The notes under the pieces were generated by a model that worked only from the letters and a program-made list of their open reading frames with translations, made no database searches and was not told the DNA's origin. The translations under genes were made by a program, and so were the position numbers. A stretch of DNA of 29,884 bases from an uncultured Mitsuokella sp. (GTDB lineage: Bacteria > Bacillota > Negativicutes > Selenomonadales > Selenomonadaceae), in contig CAAGMF010000081.1 in assembly GCA_900770895.1 (NCBI GenBank), positions 1 through 29,884 on the forward strand, in the 5' to 3' direction. Each line of letters starts with the position of its first letter. Position 1 is the stretch's first letter. Shown here piece after piece: positions 1 through 6,207 of the stretch.

Positions 1-412
1 AGAAGTTTACTTTGACATTGCAATAGCAACCGGAGTAGATTTCGGATTCATCACCGTTGTCTACGCTCAGGCGCTCGCGGTGACGATTGAATACCGGCGG
101 GGCATCGTTCGAGCTGGCGTTGATGAACCAGCATCCCTCGAACTCGGGCTTGTCCATATCATCGCCGTCACGAATCGGCAGCTTGATGTTGTGCGGGATA
201 ACGCCTTTGCTGTTGGCCAGCTTCTGCTTGCCCTTCGGGGACGCCTTGACCGCCTCGATTGCGGCTTCAATCTGATGCAGGAGCTTCTCATCCGACTTGT
301 CGAAAAGAAGGGCCGCACCATACTTGCCCTCGGAACCGTCCTCATTGCGGCGGCGCTCCCAGATGTGGGCGTAACTCAAACGGCAGGGAATCATTACTTC
401 TGTGTCTCTCAT
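1..412 (-). CDS. DUF2815 family phage protein (partial, C-terminus outside window)
   Basis: The minus-strand frame opens with ATG at 412 and runs off the window edge at position 1 with no stop, giving at least 137 residues. It begins MRDTEVMIPCRLSYAHIWE and continues with a charged stretch (ERRRNEDGSEGKYGAALLFDK) and later EGCWFINASSNDAPPVFNR. This resembles the DUF2815 proteins of Firmicutes phages, usually considered ssDNA-binding proteins of the replication module. Its ATG overlaps the TGA of the upstream DUF2800 gene as ATGA, so the two are probably translationally coupled. In related phages a DNA polymerase gene commonly follows, which would lie outside this window. Family assignment is from recalled sequence pattern; function is inferred. 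Confidence 0.8.
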   Translation of the reverse strand, partial: MRDTEVMIPCRLSYAHIWERRRNEDGSEGKYGAALLFDKSDEKLLHQIEAAIEAVKASPKGKQKLANSKGVIPHNIKLPIRDGDDMDKPEFEGCWFINASSNDAPPVFNRHRERLSVDNGDESEIYSGCYCNVKVNF

Positions 413-1614
413 TTCGTTTTCTCCTTATCTAAATCTGTGAAACCTTCGGCCGGGTCATATGCCGGTCGTTTATCATCAACGGGGGCCAGCGTTAGCTTGC
501 CTTCCGTTTTGACCATCAAATCACCAAGCAGGTCATTGAATCGTCTGGTGGATACCAGTTTCTTCATCGCCGTGACGCCTATCAGCTCGGTAGGCTTCAT
601 GAAGTCGGCCTCCTTGAATCCTGCATCCAGCAATCTCTTGCTGACCGCCTCCCTATCGCTGTATGTCGCGACGGACCGCCCCTTGACCAGCTTGTAGCCG
701 GGGACCATGTGGCCGCCCTGCATAGCGCGGTCAATCGCGTATTGCTTGACGCTCTGGAGATAGCTGTTCAAGTGCTCTCCGGTTTTCAAGCACATAGCCA
801 GCTCGTCATCACTAAGCAGGGACGGTTCCTTGTCTTGTATCGTGCTGGCCGCGGTCACTTCCTTGTAAAAGGCTCTGCACTTCGGACGTGCAAGGCAGAA
901 ACGGCAATGCTCACCTGCTTTCGTCTTGCCTGCACCGCGGGATGCCATCTGGGCGATCGGCTTTATGGATTCTCCCCAGTCTCGGAGCTCGTCCGCGCTC
1001 ATGCTCTCGGACGTCATGCCCATGTTGCGCGGCTGTACGATAGTCAGCTTGACGTCGTGAATGTCATACAACCAGTCAAATTCGTTCAACGCGCCCAGCG
1101 CGTATAGACGAATCTGCGGATTGTCTTTCGCTACGACGGGAACGAACCTGCCATACTTCAAGTCGAATATTTCCATGTAGCCGTCCTTGAGAACCACGGC
1201 ATCAGCGTAACCATGCCCCTCGGGAACATAGTCGCTGAAGTCTAGGTCTTGTTCCAGCATCATGGCTGCCGGTGTGCCGGGAGAACGAAGTGCTTCTGCG
1301 TATGCCGCGACTACGTAGGATACATAGTCGAAGACATAGTCGCGCATGTCCTGGCTGTATAGCGGGTCCTTCTCCACGTCGGCGATAATGCTCTCGGGTG
1401 CGCTTCTGAGGCATACCAGAAGTTCGGATTCTGCAAGCGCATGAGCGACGGTCCCTTCATCGGCGGCCTCCGAGTTTTTCTCATCTCCCGTTTCTGCGAG
1501 AACCTGTGCTTCCAGCTTCGCGCTTGGCGGGCAAACCAGCCATCGAGCGGCATTGCTCCCACCGAGCATTGCATGGATAGGGTGTGCTTTACGTTCGTGT
1601 TCCTTAAGTTCCAT
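409..1614 (-). CDS. DUF2800 family phage protein, PD-(D/E)XK nuclease-like with Cas4/AddB-type cysteines
   Basis: This 401-aa protein starts at the ATG at 1614, not at the in-frame ATG 21 nt upstream, because AGGAGAGGGGAGAAA lies directly before it. A GHGYADAVV segment (D138) followed by MEIFDLKYG (D151 and K153) fits the D...DxK core of PD-(D/E)XK nucleases. One cysteine near the N-terminus (C28) and a C-x2-C-x5-C cluster (C237, C240, C246) match the layout of the [4Fe-4S] cluster in Cas4 and AddB nucleases. DUF2800 genes typically sit beside DUF2815 in Firmicutes phage replication modules, as here. The role is probably nucleolytic processing of DNA during phage replication or recombination; this is inferred from family resemblance. 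Confidence 0.85.
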   Translation of the reverse strand: MELKEHERKAHPIHAMLGGSNAARWLVCPPSAKLEAQVLAETGDEKNSEAADEGTVAHALAESELLVCLRSAPESIIADVEKDPLYSQDMRDYVFDYVSYVVAAYAEALRSPGTPAAMMLEQDLDFSDYVPEGHGYADAVVLKDGYMEIFDLKYGRFVPVVAKDNPQIRLYALGALNEFDWLYDIHDVKLTIVQPRNMGMTSESMSADELRDWGESIKPIAQMASRGAGKTKAGEHCRFCLARPKCRAFYKEVTAASTIQDKEPSLLSDDELAMCLKTGEHLNSYLQSVKQYAIDRAMQGGHMVPGYKLVKGRSVATYSDREAVSKRLLDAGFKEADFMKPTELIGVTAMKKLVSTRRFNDLLGDLMVKTEGKLTLAPVDDKRPAYDPAEGFTDLDKEKTK

Positions 1615-1639
1615 TTTCTCCCCTCTCCTATTCAAGACT

Positions 1640-1745
1640 AGGATACCTTCTAGGGCCTTCTAATTCGCCCTCTATGCCCCTCTAAGCGCCTAGCCTATAT
1701 AACCATATAGGCTAGACACATAGAAGGCGCCTAGGGCCTATTCTA
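1640..1745. repeat. CTAG-rich intergenic segment with an 11-bp inverted repeat
   Basis: This ~100-bp gap between two phage genes contains six CTAG tetramers and repeated TAGGC/GCCTA words. CTAGCCTATAT and ATATAGGCTAG (about 1689-1714) form a perfect 11-bp inverted repeat around AACC, and GGCGCCTAGG follows. No coding potential is visible. A related CTAG-rich patch lies at 3001-3145. Possible roles are terminator, replication signal or protein-binding array; the sequence does not decide between them. Confidence 0.6.
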
Positions 1746-1998
1746 GCGAATGTAGCTTCTCTTCCAGCTTTTCCATTCCGGCCCAGCTCTCAAGATTCTT
1801 GCGCTGGTATCTCTCAATGAAGGATTCCCCGCAATAGTCGTCAAGGTTCACTCCGTGCTTTATGGATTCTGCCTCGGCATAGGATAGCTGGATATCAAAG
1901 AAATGGTCGGCGAACTTCGTGATTCTCTCGGGGCTCATCAGGATTTCTACCCACAGCCTGTCATCGACAATCGCGTTATAAACATCTCTCAGTACCAT
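1738..1998 (-). CDS. Hypothetical phage protein, 86 aa
   Basis: The start at 1998 is chosen over an in-frame ATG 39 nt upstream because AAAAGGAGATAACAG precedes it. The protein starts MVLRDVYNAIVDDRLWVEIL and contains DDYCGESFIERYQRKNLE near the middle; it ends in a charged helix (MEKLEEKLHSLE). No signal peptide or membrane segment is evident. It lies between the repeat protein gene and DUF2800 in the same direction, so it is likely in the same early transcript. I do not recognise the family. Its stop lies within the CTAG-rich gap, so its 3' end contributes one of the CTAG sites. Confidence 0.75.
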   Translation of the reverse strand: MVLRDVYNAIVDDRLWVEILMSPERITKFADHFFDIQLSYAEAESIKHGVNLDDYCGESFIERYQRKNLESWAGMEKLEEKLHSLE

Positions 1999-2051
1999 TC
2001 TGTTATCTCCTTTTAAGCAAGGGCGGCTTTGCGCCACCCCCGCTTTACGGA

Positions 2052-2870
2052 TTACTCGGCGTCTTCGGGGAACAACTCATCGTACACGTCGCAGAGGTCG
2101 TTGTACATGTCGGTCACCTTGTCATCGGGGACGGCAACGAGCTTGCCGACCTTCGTGTACTTGCTAAGCACGGCTTTCACCTCGCGGCGTCCCTTCACAC
2201 CGCTAGCGGCAATCTCCTTGGCCAGTTCGCGGAGCTCCTTGCGGGTAACGGGGTCCTCGTCCTCCTCGGCTTCTTCTTCCTCAGGCTCCTCGGGCTCCTC
2301 GACTTCTTCCTCCTCAGGCTCCTCGGCTTTCTTGGCCTTGGCTGTGGTGCGCTTGCCGGTGGCCTTCTTCGTCGCGGTCTTACGGCTGGCTTCTTCCAGC
2401 TCTTTCGTTTCCTGGGTTATCTCGTCCAGCATCTGATTGAGCGTGGATTCATCGAGGTCGGAGAGCTTGCCACCATCCGGGAGATACTTGCTGTCGATTT
2501 TCTTGAAGCGGGCCTTTCCGGTGGAACCAAATCCAATCAGCGTTTTGCAAGCTTCGGCAACCTGCTTGCGTAGCTCCAGCGTGTCCTCGGCGTCATCCTC
2601 GGGCTCCTCGGCTTTCTTGGCCTTGGCGGTGGTGCGCTTGCCGGCGGCCTTCTTCGTCGCGGTCTTCTTTACGGGCTTCGTGTCCTCGGGCTCCTCGGCT
2701 ACGGTCTCCTTGGATTCGTCCGAATGAGTTGCCATCGCGACTGCCGCGATGCTGGCAACCTCGCGGATTACCTTCTCGATATCCGGGAATGTGATGCGGT
2801 TGGTGTCGAACTGGAGGGCGATTGTCAGGCCATCCATTTCACGGGAGATGCGGGTGATGTTGCTGTTCAT
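2052..2870 (-). CDS. Acidic phage protein with two AK-rich linkers and a duplicated helical domain
   Basis: This 272-aa protein starts after a strong site, AGGAGGAAAAGAAAC-ATG. After an N-terminal domain (about residues 1-45) come two near-identical lysine/alanine linkers (KTATKKA.GKRTTAKAKKAEEPE) at roughly residues 68-90 and 163-185. Each is followed by an acidic stretch and a helical domain: ELRKQVAEACKTLIGFG..ARFKKIDSKYLPDGGKLSDL, and KELRELAKEIAASG..REVKAVLSKYTKVGKLVAV. The two domains look like diverged copies of one unit. Similar phage proteins are sometimes labelled rrp5-like, which is not informative. Basic tails of this type often bind nucleic acid, so a DNA-binding accessory role in replication is possible but unproven. 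Confidence 0.8.
   Translation of the reverse strand: MNSNITRISREMDGLTIALQFDTNRITFPDIEKVIREVASIAAVAMATHSDESKETVAEEPEDTKPVKKTATKKAAGKRTTAKAKKAEEPEDDAEDTLELRKQVAEACKTLIGFGSTGKARFKKIDSKYLPDGGKLSDLDESTLNQMLDEITQETKELEEASRKTATKKATGKRTTAKAKKAEEPEEEEVEEPEEPEEEEAEEDEDPVTRKELRELAKEIAASGVKGRREVKAVLSKYTKVGKLVAVPDDKVTDMYNDLCDVYDELFPEDAE
2317..2381 (-). repeat. 65-bp intragenic direct repeat, copy 1
   Basis: This segment encodes one KTATKKA.GKRTTAKAKKAEEPE linker. It matches 2602-2666 at 63 of 65 bases, far closer than the flanking domains, which suggests recent duplication or gene conversion of the linker. Confidence 0.85.
2602..2666 (-). repeat. 65-bp intragenic direct repeat, copy 2
   Basis: Partner of 2317-2381 within the same gene, differing at two positions. 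Recombination between the copies would delete one helical domain in frame (285 bp, 95 residues). Confidence 0.85.
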
Positions 2871-2894
2871 GTTTCTTTTCCTCCTAAATGTTTG

Positions 2895-2911
2895 TTCGGT
2901 AAAAACTAATT
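2895..2911. promoter_or_regulatory. Repressor operator-like site (TTCGGTAAAAACTAATT)
   Basis: It matches the TTnGGTAAAAACkAATT element seen four more times at 5419-5655, next to the divergent repressor promoters. It lies between the -10 box at 2955 and the repeat protein gene, in the 5' untranslated region. This suggests the same phage repressor also controls this second transcript. Inference from motif recurrence. Confidence 0.55.
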
Positions 2912-2954
2912 CTCGGGGCGCGGGATTTTGTTTTATTCTTTGGCCCTCGCCAAT

Positions 2955-2984
2955 AGTATAATGCTAGCGTTATATATTTGTCAA
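2955..2984 (-). promoter_or_regulatory. Minus-strand sigma-A promoter for the repeat protein/DUF2800 transcript
   Basis: On the minus strand TTGACA (2979-2984) is followed 18 bp later by TATACT (2955-2960). The preceding bases ATCC-TTGACA are shared with the early promoter at 5516-5544. The predicted transcript starts near 2948 and would carry genes 2052-2870, 1738-1998, 409-1614 and onward. Confidence 0.7.
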
Positions 2985-3000
2985 GGATTTTTTTTCTCGC

Positions 3001-3145
3001 CCTCCTCGCGCGCCTATCGCGCCTAGGCGCTATAGTTGTAGGCTTTAGGCCAGAAGTGGCCTTCTAGCGCGTCCTAGCGCGTCCTAGGCTAGGCTATAGG
3101 CTAGGGGTTTAGGCCATCAATAGAAGGTAGGCTATCGTTACTAGC
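3001..3145. repeat. Second CTAG/TAGGC-rich segment
   Basis: This patch holds about seven CTAG sites, including the tandem GCGTCCTAGC-GCGTCCTAGG and several GGCTAGG/GGCTATAGG words. It lies just upstream of the minus-strand promoter at 2955-2984 and overlaps the end of the 30-aa membrane peptide gene. It resembles 1640-1745 in composition. Such density of CTAG is unusual in bacterial DNA. Confidence 0.6.
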
Positions 3146-3201
3146 CATGCACAGGCCACAATGACTATCCAGCCCAAATTCGTGAAATATGGTAGCATCA
3201 C
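3109..3201 (-). CDS. 30-aa single-pass membrane peptide
   Basis: A short minus-strand frame begins with GTG at 3201, seven bases after a perfect AGGAGG (an ATG follows immediately as codon 2), and ends with TAA at 3109. The peptide contains a hydrophobic run, LGWIVIVACAWLVTIAYLLL, that can span a membrane once. Its GTG overlaps the TGA of the upstream HTH gene as GTGA, a typical coupled arrangement. The strong ribosome site, coupling and membrane-like composition support expression. It could be a small phage inner-membrane protein; no specific function can be named. Confidence 0.65.
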   Translation of the reverse strand: MMLPYFTNLGWIVIVACAWLVTIAYLLLMA

Positions 3202-3521
3202 GGGTTCACCTCCTTATGCGCCAGCGCGAGAACGTCACGCAACCAGAACTTGCGATTGCTGGAGCCGGGCGTGTAGTACGCAGGGAGCAAGCCGGATCTG
3301 CAATACGCGCCTATCCGATTTTTGGAGACCTTCAGCACTTCGGCTGCCTGCCCTGCTTCAATCAGCTTGTCGGCTCTCACAGGTGAGACAATCTGGTCTG
3401 CTCCTGTCTCCTTGAGCAGGGTTAGGAATTGCAGGACCTCCGGGGATTCGTGCAACAGGCTCTGGATGCGCTGAAGTGATACGACGACGGATTCAAGCGG
3501 ATTGGTTTCCACTGGTTTCAC
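3198..3521 (-). CDS. Excisionase-like helix-turn-helix protein, 107 aa
   Basis: The chosen start is GTG at 3521, six bases after GGAGG; the longer open frame upstream lies inside the ardC-like gene and lacks this site. The C-terminal half (ADKLIEAGQAAEVLKVSKNRIGAYCRSGLL..YTPGSSNRKFWLRDVLAL) fits a MerR/excisionase-type winged helix that reads a short DNA site. The N-terminal half (ESVVVSLQRIQSLLHESPEVLQFLTLL) looks helical, perhaps for oligomerisation. The gene overlaps the end of the ArdC-like gene by 29 nt. Candidate roles are excisionase partner of the integrase or a transcription regulator. Confidence 0.7.
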   Translation of the reverse strand: MKPVETNPLESVVVSLQRIQSLLHESPEVLQFLTLLKETGADQIVSPVRADKLIEAGQAAEVLKVSKNRIGAYCRSGLLPAYYTPGSSNRKFWLRDVLALAHKEVNP

Positions 3522-4371
3522 CCCCGACCTCCAGCATGTAGTCCACGGCCCGCTCTGCCTGCTTGATGCCATGGAACAACCACAACGGATTCTTTTTCAG
3601 GTTCTTGCCCCAGCTCTCCAAATAGACTGCTGAGTTCTCCTCCTGCTTCTCTATCCCGAAATGGTGGCAAAGGAACATACTGCCCATCTCGGCGACGATT
3701 TCCTCCTCCGAGTATTTGTGGTCGCCCCATTTTGCGAACCACGGGCGATGCATGTGCTCCTGCGTGCTGTGCACCGCTTCATGGAACAACGTCTGATAGT
3801 AGAATCCCTCGTCTCGGTACTCCGTGATATTGCGAATATAGATAACATGCCGGTCACGGCTATAACCTGCGTTCTGCAATCCATGCTCAAGCCGAAGTTC
3901 GGTGGCTTCGCGGAATGTCTGGAACCAGTCCTCAATCTGCTTCACGGGGGCTGCCTCTGGGTTCATCACGGTCTCGCGTTTGCGTGTAAGCCCGTCGCAC
4001 TGGCCGACCTCGAACACGGTCGAGGATTTGAGATACGGGCAAATCTCGTCCGCGTCCTCGTCAACGCTGGGGCTGGAAGGGCATTTCTTCGTCCGGTTCC
4101 ACATCGTGTACCACACAATAGGCAGACCGTGCTCGCCCTTGCGGACCTTGCCACCCAGCTTCTCGGCCTGGCGGTACGTGACATATTCATTCGTACCGCT
4201 GCCAAAAGCGGCCAGCATGAACGCGTTCACGCCGCGATACACTTTTCCGGTTGCGCGATTGACCGGGGCAATCGGGCAAGCGATGAAGCCCGCGTCCCAC
4301 GGGGCCTTCCCGGTGTCGCGCATCTTGTCGATAACCATCTGCACGATTTTCTGTCTGGTATCCTGTTTCAT
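3493..4371 (-). CDS. ArdC family antirestriction protein
   Basis: This 292-aa protein starts at the ATG at 4371 behind AGAAAGGAAGTAGACACC. The N-terminal region (APWDAGFIACPIAPVNRATGK, then YRGVNAFMLA and KVRKGEHGLPIVWYTMW) matches the ssDNA-binding domain of ArdC. The C-terminal region has the zincin motif HEAVH (residues 197-201) followed by EEEIVAEMGSMFLC, the usual third-ligand helix. ArdC proteins on plasmids, phages and conjugative elements bind single-stranded DNA and protect incoming DNA from restriction. Placement early in the element's leftward operon suits a role on entry. Its 23-nt leader is identical to that of the gene at 5199-5381. Confidence 0.88.
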   Translation of the reverse strand: MKQDTRQKIVQMVIDKMRDTGKAPWDAGFIACPIAPVNRATGKVYRGVNAFMLAAFGSGTNEYVTYRQAEKLGGKVRKGEHGLPIVWYTMWNRTKKCPSSPSVDEDADEICPYLKSSTVFEVGQCDGLTRKRETVMNPEAAPVKQIEDWFQTFREATELRLEHGLQNAGYSRDRHVIYIRNITEYRDEGFYYQTLFHEAVHSTQEHMHRPWFAKWGDHKYSEEEIVAEMGSMFLCHHFGIEKQEENSAVYLESWGKNLKKNPLWLFHGIKQAERAVDYMLEVGGETSGNQSA

Positions 4372-4402
4372 GGTGTCTACTTCCTTTCTATGTTCTCTCC
4401 TG

Positions 4403-4666
4403 TCAGTTTTCCTTGGCGATAGCGTCAAGCATCAGGCCAACCAGCTCTATCGGGGAACAGTTCTCGTGTTCTGCGATGCGGGTCAGAAGGTCGGCCATCG
4501 TTACGACGATGGCCGCGACGTCTCCCCCGAGAGATATCTCTGCGGCCACATCGTTTTCGCCCATAGGTACACCATAGGCGGCGATATAGTAAGCAAGCTC
4601 TCTGCTCTCTACCCTGCTGTCGAGGGCCTTTTTGTTAGCCTGGAACTGGTCTACGAATGTTTTCAT
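4403..4666 (-). CDS. Hypothetical phage protein, 87 aa
   Basis: Translation from the ATG at 4666, preceded by AAGGAGAGCAGAA, gives MKTFVDQFQANKKALDSRVE followed by a mostly helical, acidic protein (AAEISLGGDVAAIVVTMADLLTRIAEHENCSPIELVGLMLDAI). The start codon overlaps the stop of the Cro-like gene as ATGA, so the pair is coupled. No membrane segment or recognised motif is visible. Its place between a regulator and ardC suggests an early phage or element function; no activity can be assigned. Confidence 0.75.
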   Translation of the reverse strand: MKTFVDQFQANKKALDSRVESRELAYYIAAYGVPMGENDVAAEISLGGDVAAIVVTMADLLTRIAEHENCSPIELVGLMLDAIAKEN

Positions 4667-4878
4667 TTCTGCTCTCCTTCCTGACCACCGAGGCGGAACG
4701 AACCGATTTCCATCTTGTACAACTTGGACAGTTTCTTGAGGTCCGTCCATTTCGGTGCTGTCTTACCTGTCTCCCAACTGCTCACGGTCATGACATTGCG
4801 CCCTAGGTGTTCCGCCACCTGCTCCTGCGTGTAGCCCGCGTTCACGCGAGCGGCCTTCAATGAAAATGATGTCTGCAT
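4663..4878 (-). CDS. Cro/CI-type helix-turn-helix regulator, 71 aa
   Basis: The gene starts after AGGAGGATAT-ATG. The protein begins MQTSFSLKAARVNAGYTQEQ and continues VAEHLGRNVMTVSSWETGKTAP, a textbook XRE helix-turn-helix. It has no C-terminal peptidase or dimerisation domain. Being on the leftward early operon, opposite the CI-like repressor at 5732, it is placed as a Cro-type repressor would be. It would be expected to bind the TTnGGTAAAAAC sites between the two divergent promoters, though this is not shown. Confidence 0.85.
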   Translation of the reverse strand: MQTSFSLKAARVNAGYTQEQVAEHLGRNVMTVSSWETGKTAPKWTDLKKLSKLYKMEIGSFRLGGQEGEQK

Positions 4879-4943
4879 ATATCCTCCTGTTCTTTGAAAA
4901 GCTGGCGGCGGTTAAGTCGCCAGCGTGAACAACTCAACTTGAC

Positions 4944-5177
4944 TTATAGGTTAATCGGCGGCTGGTACTCGGACTTCAACTGGCCATACTGCATCTCGTA
5001 CACACGGCCATCACCGAAGCCCATACGGAAACCTTCACGATATCCGGCACGGTGCTCATCGAGCAACAGAAGGCGAACCTCGTCTGCGAATTTCTTCCGG
5101 GCTCTCTCCTCTGCCGCCTTCATGCCGTCTAGGAAACCCTTGTCGTAGGCGGCGCGGAGCTGTTTGTCTGTTGTCAT
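4944..5177 (-). CDS. Hypothetical phage protein, 77 aa
   Basis: Start at 5177 is preferred because CAGGAACAGGAA lies just upstream; an ATG 21 nt further up lacks a better site. The sequence (MTTDKQLRAAYDKGFLDGMK..AEERARKKFADEVRLLLLDEHRAGYREGFRMGFGDGRVYEM) shows repeated (K/R)-x2-F-x-x-G-(M/F) turns between charged helices, a pattern common in small phage proteins of unknown role. Same strand and close spacing put it in the early operon. I do not recognise a function. Confidence 0.7.
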   Translation of the reverse strand: MTTDKQLRAAYDKGFLDGMKAAEERARKKFADEVRLLLLDEHRAGYREGFRMGFGDGRVYEMQYGQLKSEYQPPINL

Positions 5178-5198
5178 TTCCTGTTCCTGCCTTTCCAC

Positions 5199-5381
5199 TC
5201 AGTACTGGATGCCATAGCGGTTGGCGAGGTCGAAGCACTCCTGCGCTTCCGCTATGGTGATATCTCCGTTGCGGCGATCGGCGTCGCTGGCGGAGCGGAT
5301 ACGCGCAACGCGTTCCATCACGGCAATACGGGCCTCTGCGTAATCCTGTGCTTTCTTCAACGCGGGAATCCGGTTCTTCAT
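5199..5381 (-). CDS. Hypothetical first gene of the leftward early operon, 60 aa
   Basis: The start is the ATG at 5381 after AGAAAGGAAGTAGACACC; an upstream in-frame ATG at 5411 lacks a site. The protein (MKNRIPALKKAQDYAEARIA then RVARIRSASDADRRNGDITIAEAQECFDLANRYGIQY) is small, charged and helical. It is the first gene behind the minus-strand promoter at 5516-5544. Its 23-nt leader is identical to that of ardC (4367-4389 versus 5377-5399), implying duplication or recombination of the leader. Function unknown. Confidence 0.7.
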   Translation of the reverse strand: MKNRIPALKKAQDYAEARIAVMERVARIRSASDADRRNGDITIAEAQECFDLANRYGIQY

Positions 5382-5399
5382 GGTGTCTACTTCCTTTCT
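5377..5399 (-). repeat. 23-nt translation-leader repeat (with 4367-4389)
   Basis: The 23 bases covering the ribosome site, start codon and first bases of the gene at 5199-5381 are identical to those before the ArdC-like gene at 4367-4389. Flanks on both sides diverge at once. Confidence 0.85.
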
Positions 5400-5418
5400 G
5401 TTATTAACCAATCACTGA

Positions 5419-5506
5419 TTAGGTAAAAACGAATTCGACGGGCAAAAATAAAACTGCCTTTCAGCTATTCGTTTTTGACTAATTCTAAATTCGTTTTTAT
5501 CTAACC
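5419..5506. promoter_or_regulatory. Cluster of three phage operator-like sites
   Basis: Three copies of one element lie here: TTAGGTAAAAACGAATT (5419-5435, forward), ATTCGTTTTTGACTAATT (5467-5484, reverse) and AAATTCGTTTTTATCTAA (5487-5504, reverse). The last directly follows the early -10 box, near the predicted transcription start. The arrangement resembles multiple operator sites of a lambdoid-type switch. The cognate proteins would be the CI-like (5732) and Cro-like (4663) products; this is inference. Confidence 0.65.
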
Positions 5507-5515
5507 TCCACAAAT

Positions 5516-5544
5516 ACTGTATCAAATAATACATAGTATGTCAA
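5516..5544 (-). promoter_or_regulatory. Leftward early promoter
   Basis: On the minus strand TTGACA (5539-5544) and TACAGT (5516-5521) are separated by 17 bp. The transcript would start near 5509, immediately at the operator 5487-5504, and serve the genes from 5381 down to 3109. Confidence 0.7.
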
Positions 5545-5643
5545 GGATTTTCTATAAAAATTATTCCTTCCTATATAATTATGACTAAATAGGCCCAAAA
5601 TAGGCGATACGTAGCATGTAGAAGGGATTATATCACATAATTT

Positions 5644-5696
5644 TTAGGTAAAAACTTATAGTCTCTATTGAAAATTTAGGTACAGCTATATATAAT
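5644..5696 (+). promoter_or_regulatory. Repressor promoter with adjacent operator-like site
   Basis: TTGAAA (5668-5673) and a perfect TATAAT (5691-5696) are 17 bp apart, with a predicted start near 5703. TTAGGTAAAAAC (5644-5655) lies just upstream of the -35 box and matches the operator element, so autoregulation of the repressor is likely. Confidence 0.75.
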
Positions 5697-5731
5697 GAAA
5701 ACAGGGAATCAAAGCATCGGAGGCGGTTTTC

Positions 5732-6184
5732 ATGCAAGCTATGACCAACACGCAGAAGAAACAGTTCGCCAAGCGCCTGAATGCCTTACTGCTAGAGAAG
5801 AACGCGACGCAGACGGATATGGCCCGAGCGATGGGCGTACAGACCTCGTCCGTTTTCGCATGGACGCACGGGACCAGCATCCCACGCATGGACCGCTTGA
5901 AGAAGCTGGCCGCATGGCTGGGAACCACCACGGATTACCTGCTAGGCGAGAAGGTGCGGCAGCGGCCCTCCAGAAACTCTACGCCGATAGACGATATGCT
6001 GCAGGAGATGTTCGCGGACGACCCCGTGGTCCTGCAAGCGCTGACAAAAGGCTCGTATGTGAAGGGCGTCATACGGACTGATAGCGGTCGTGTCTACAGC
6101 TTGTCTGATGCAGACCGTGAAACGATAAAGCACATACTGAAACTGATTATAACGAAGAACGGCAACGCACCTGATAAGCTGTAA
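5732..6184 (+). CDS. CI-like phage repressor (XRE helix-turn-helix), 150 aa
   Basis: The ATG at 5732 follows CGGAGGCGGTTTTC. Residues 8-72 (KKQFAKRLNALLLEKNATQT, then DMARAMGVQTSSVFAWTHGTSIPRMDRLKKLAAWLGTTTDYLLG) form a clear XRE DNA-binding domain ending in the TTDYLLG motif common in Firmicutes repressors. The C-terminal half (IDDMLQEMFADDPVVLQALTKGSY..LSDADRETIKHILKLII) lacks the S24 peptidase Ser/Lys dyad, so RecA-stimulated self-cleavage is not expected. It is transcribed away from the leftward early operon and towards the integrase, the classic position of the lysogeny repressor. It probably keeps the element silent by binding the repeated TTnGGTAAAAAC sites. Confidence 0.88.
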   Translation: MQAMTNTQKKQFAKRLNALLLEKNATQTDMARAMGVQTSSVFAWTHGTSIPRMDRLKKLAAWLGTTTDYLLGEKVRQRPSRNSTPIDDMLQEMFADDPVVLQALTKGSYVKGVIRTDSGRVYSLSDADRETIKHILKLIITKNGNAPDKL

Positions 6185-6207
6185 GACTACGGAAAGGGGT
6201 CTTACGC

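Noticed and set aside
1202..1574. Other long open frames opposite DUF2800, uvrB, hypF and hypE
   Set aside because: These are shadow frames in GC-rich genes; they lack ribosome sites and their translations are low-complexity or Arg-rich.
1689..1714. CRISPR-like repeat in the CTAG patches
   Set aside because: There are no regularly spaced direct repeats with unique spacers, only short irregular words and one hairpin.
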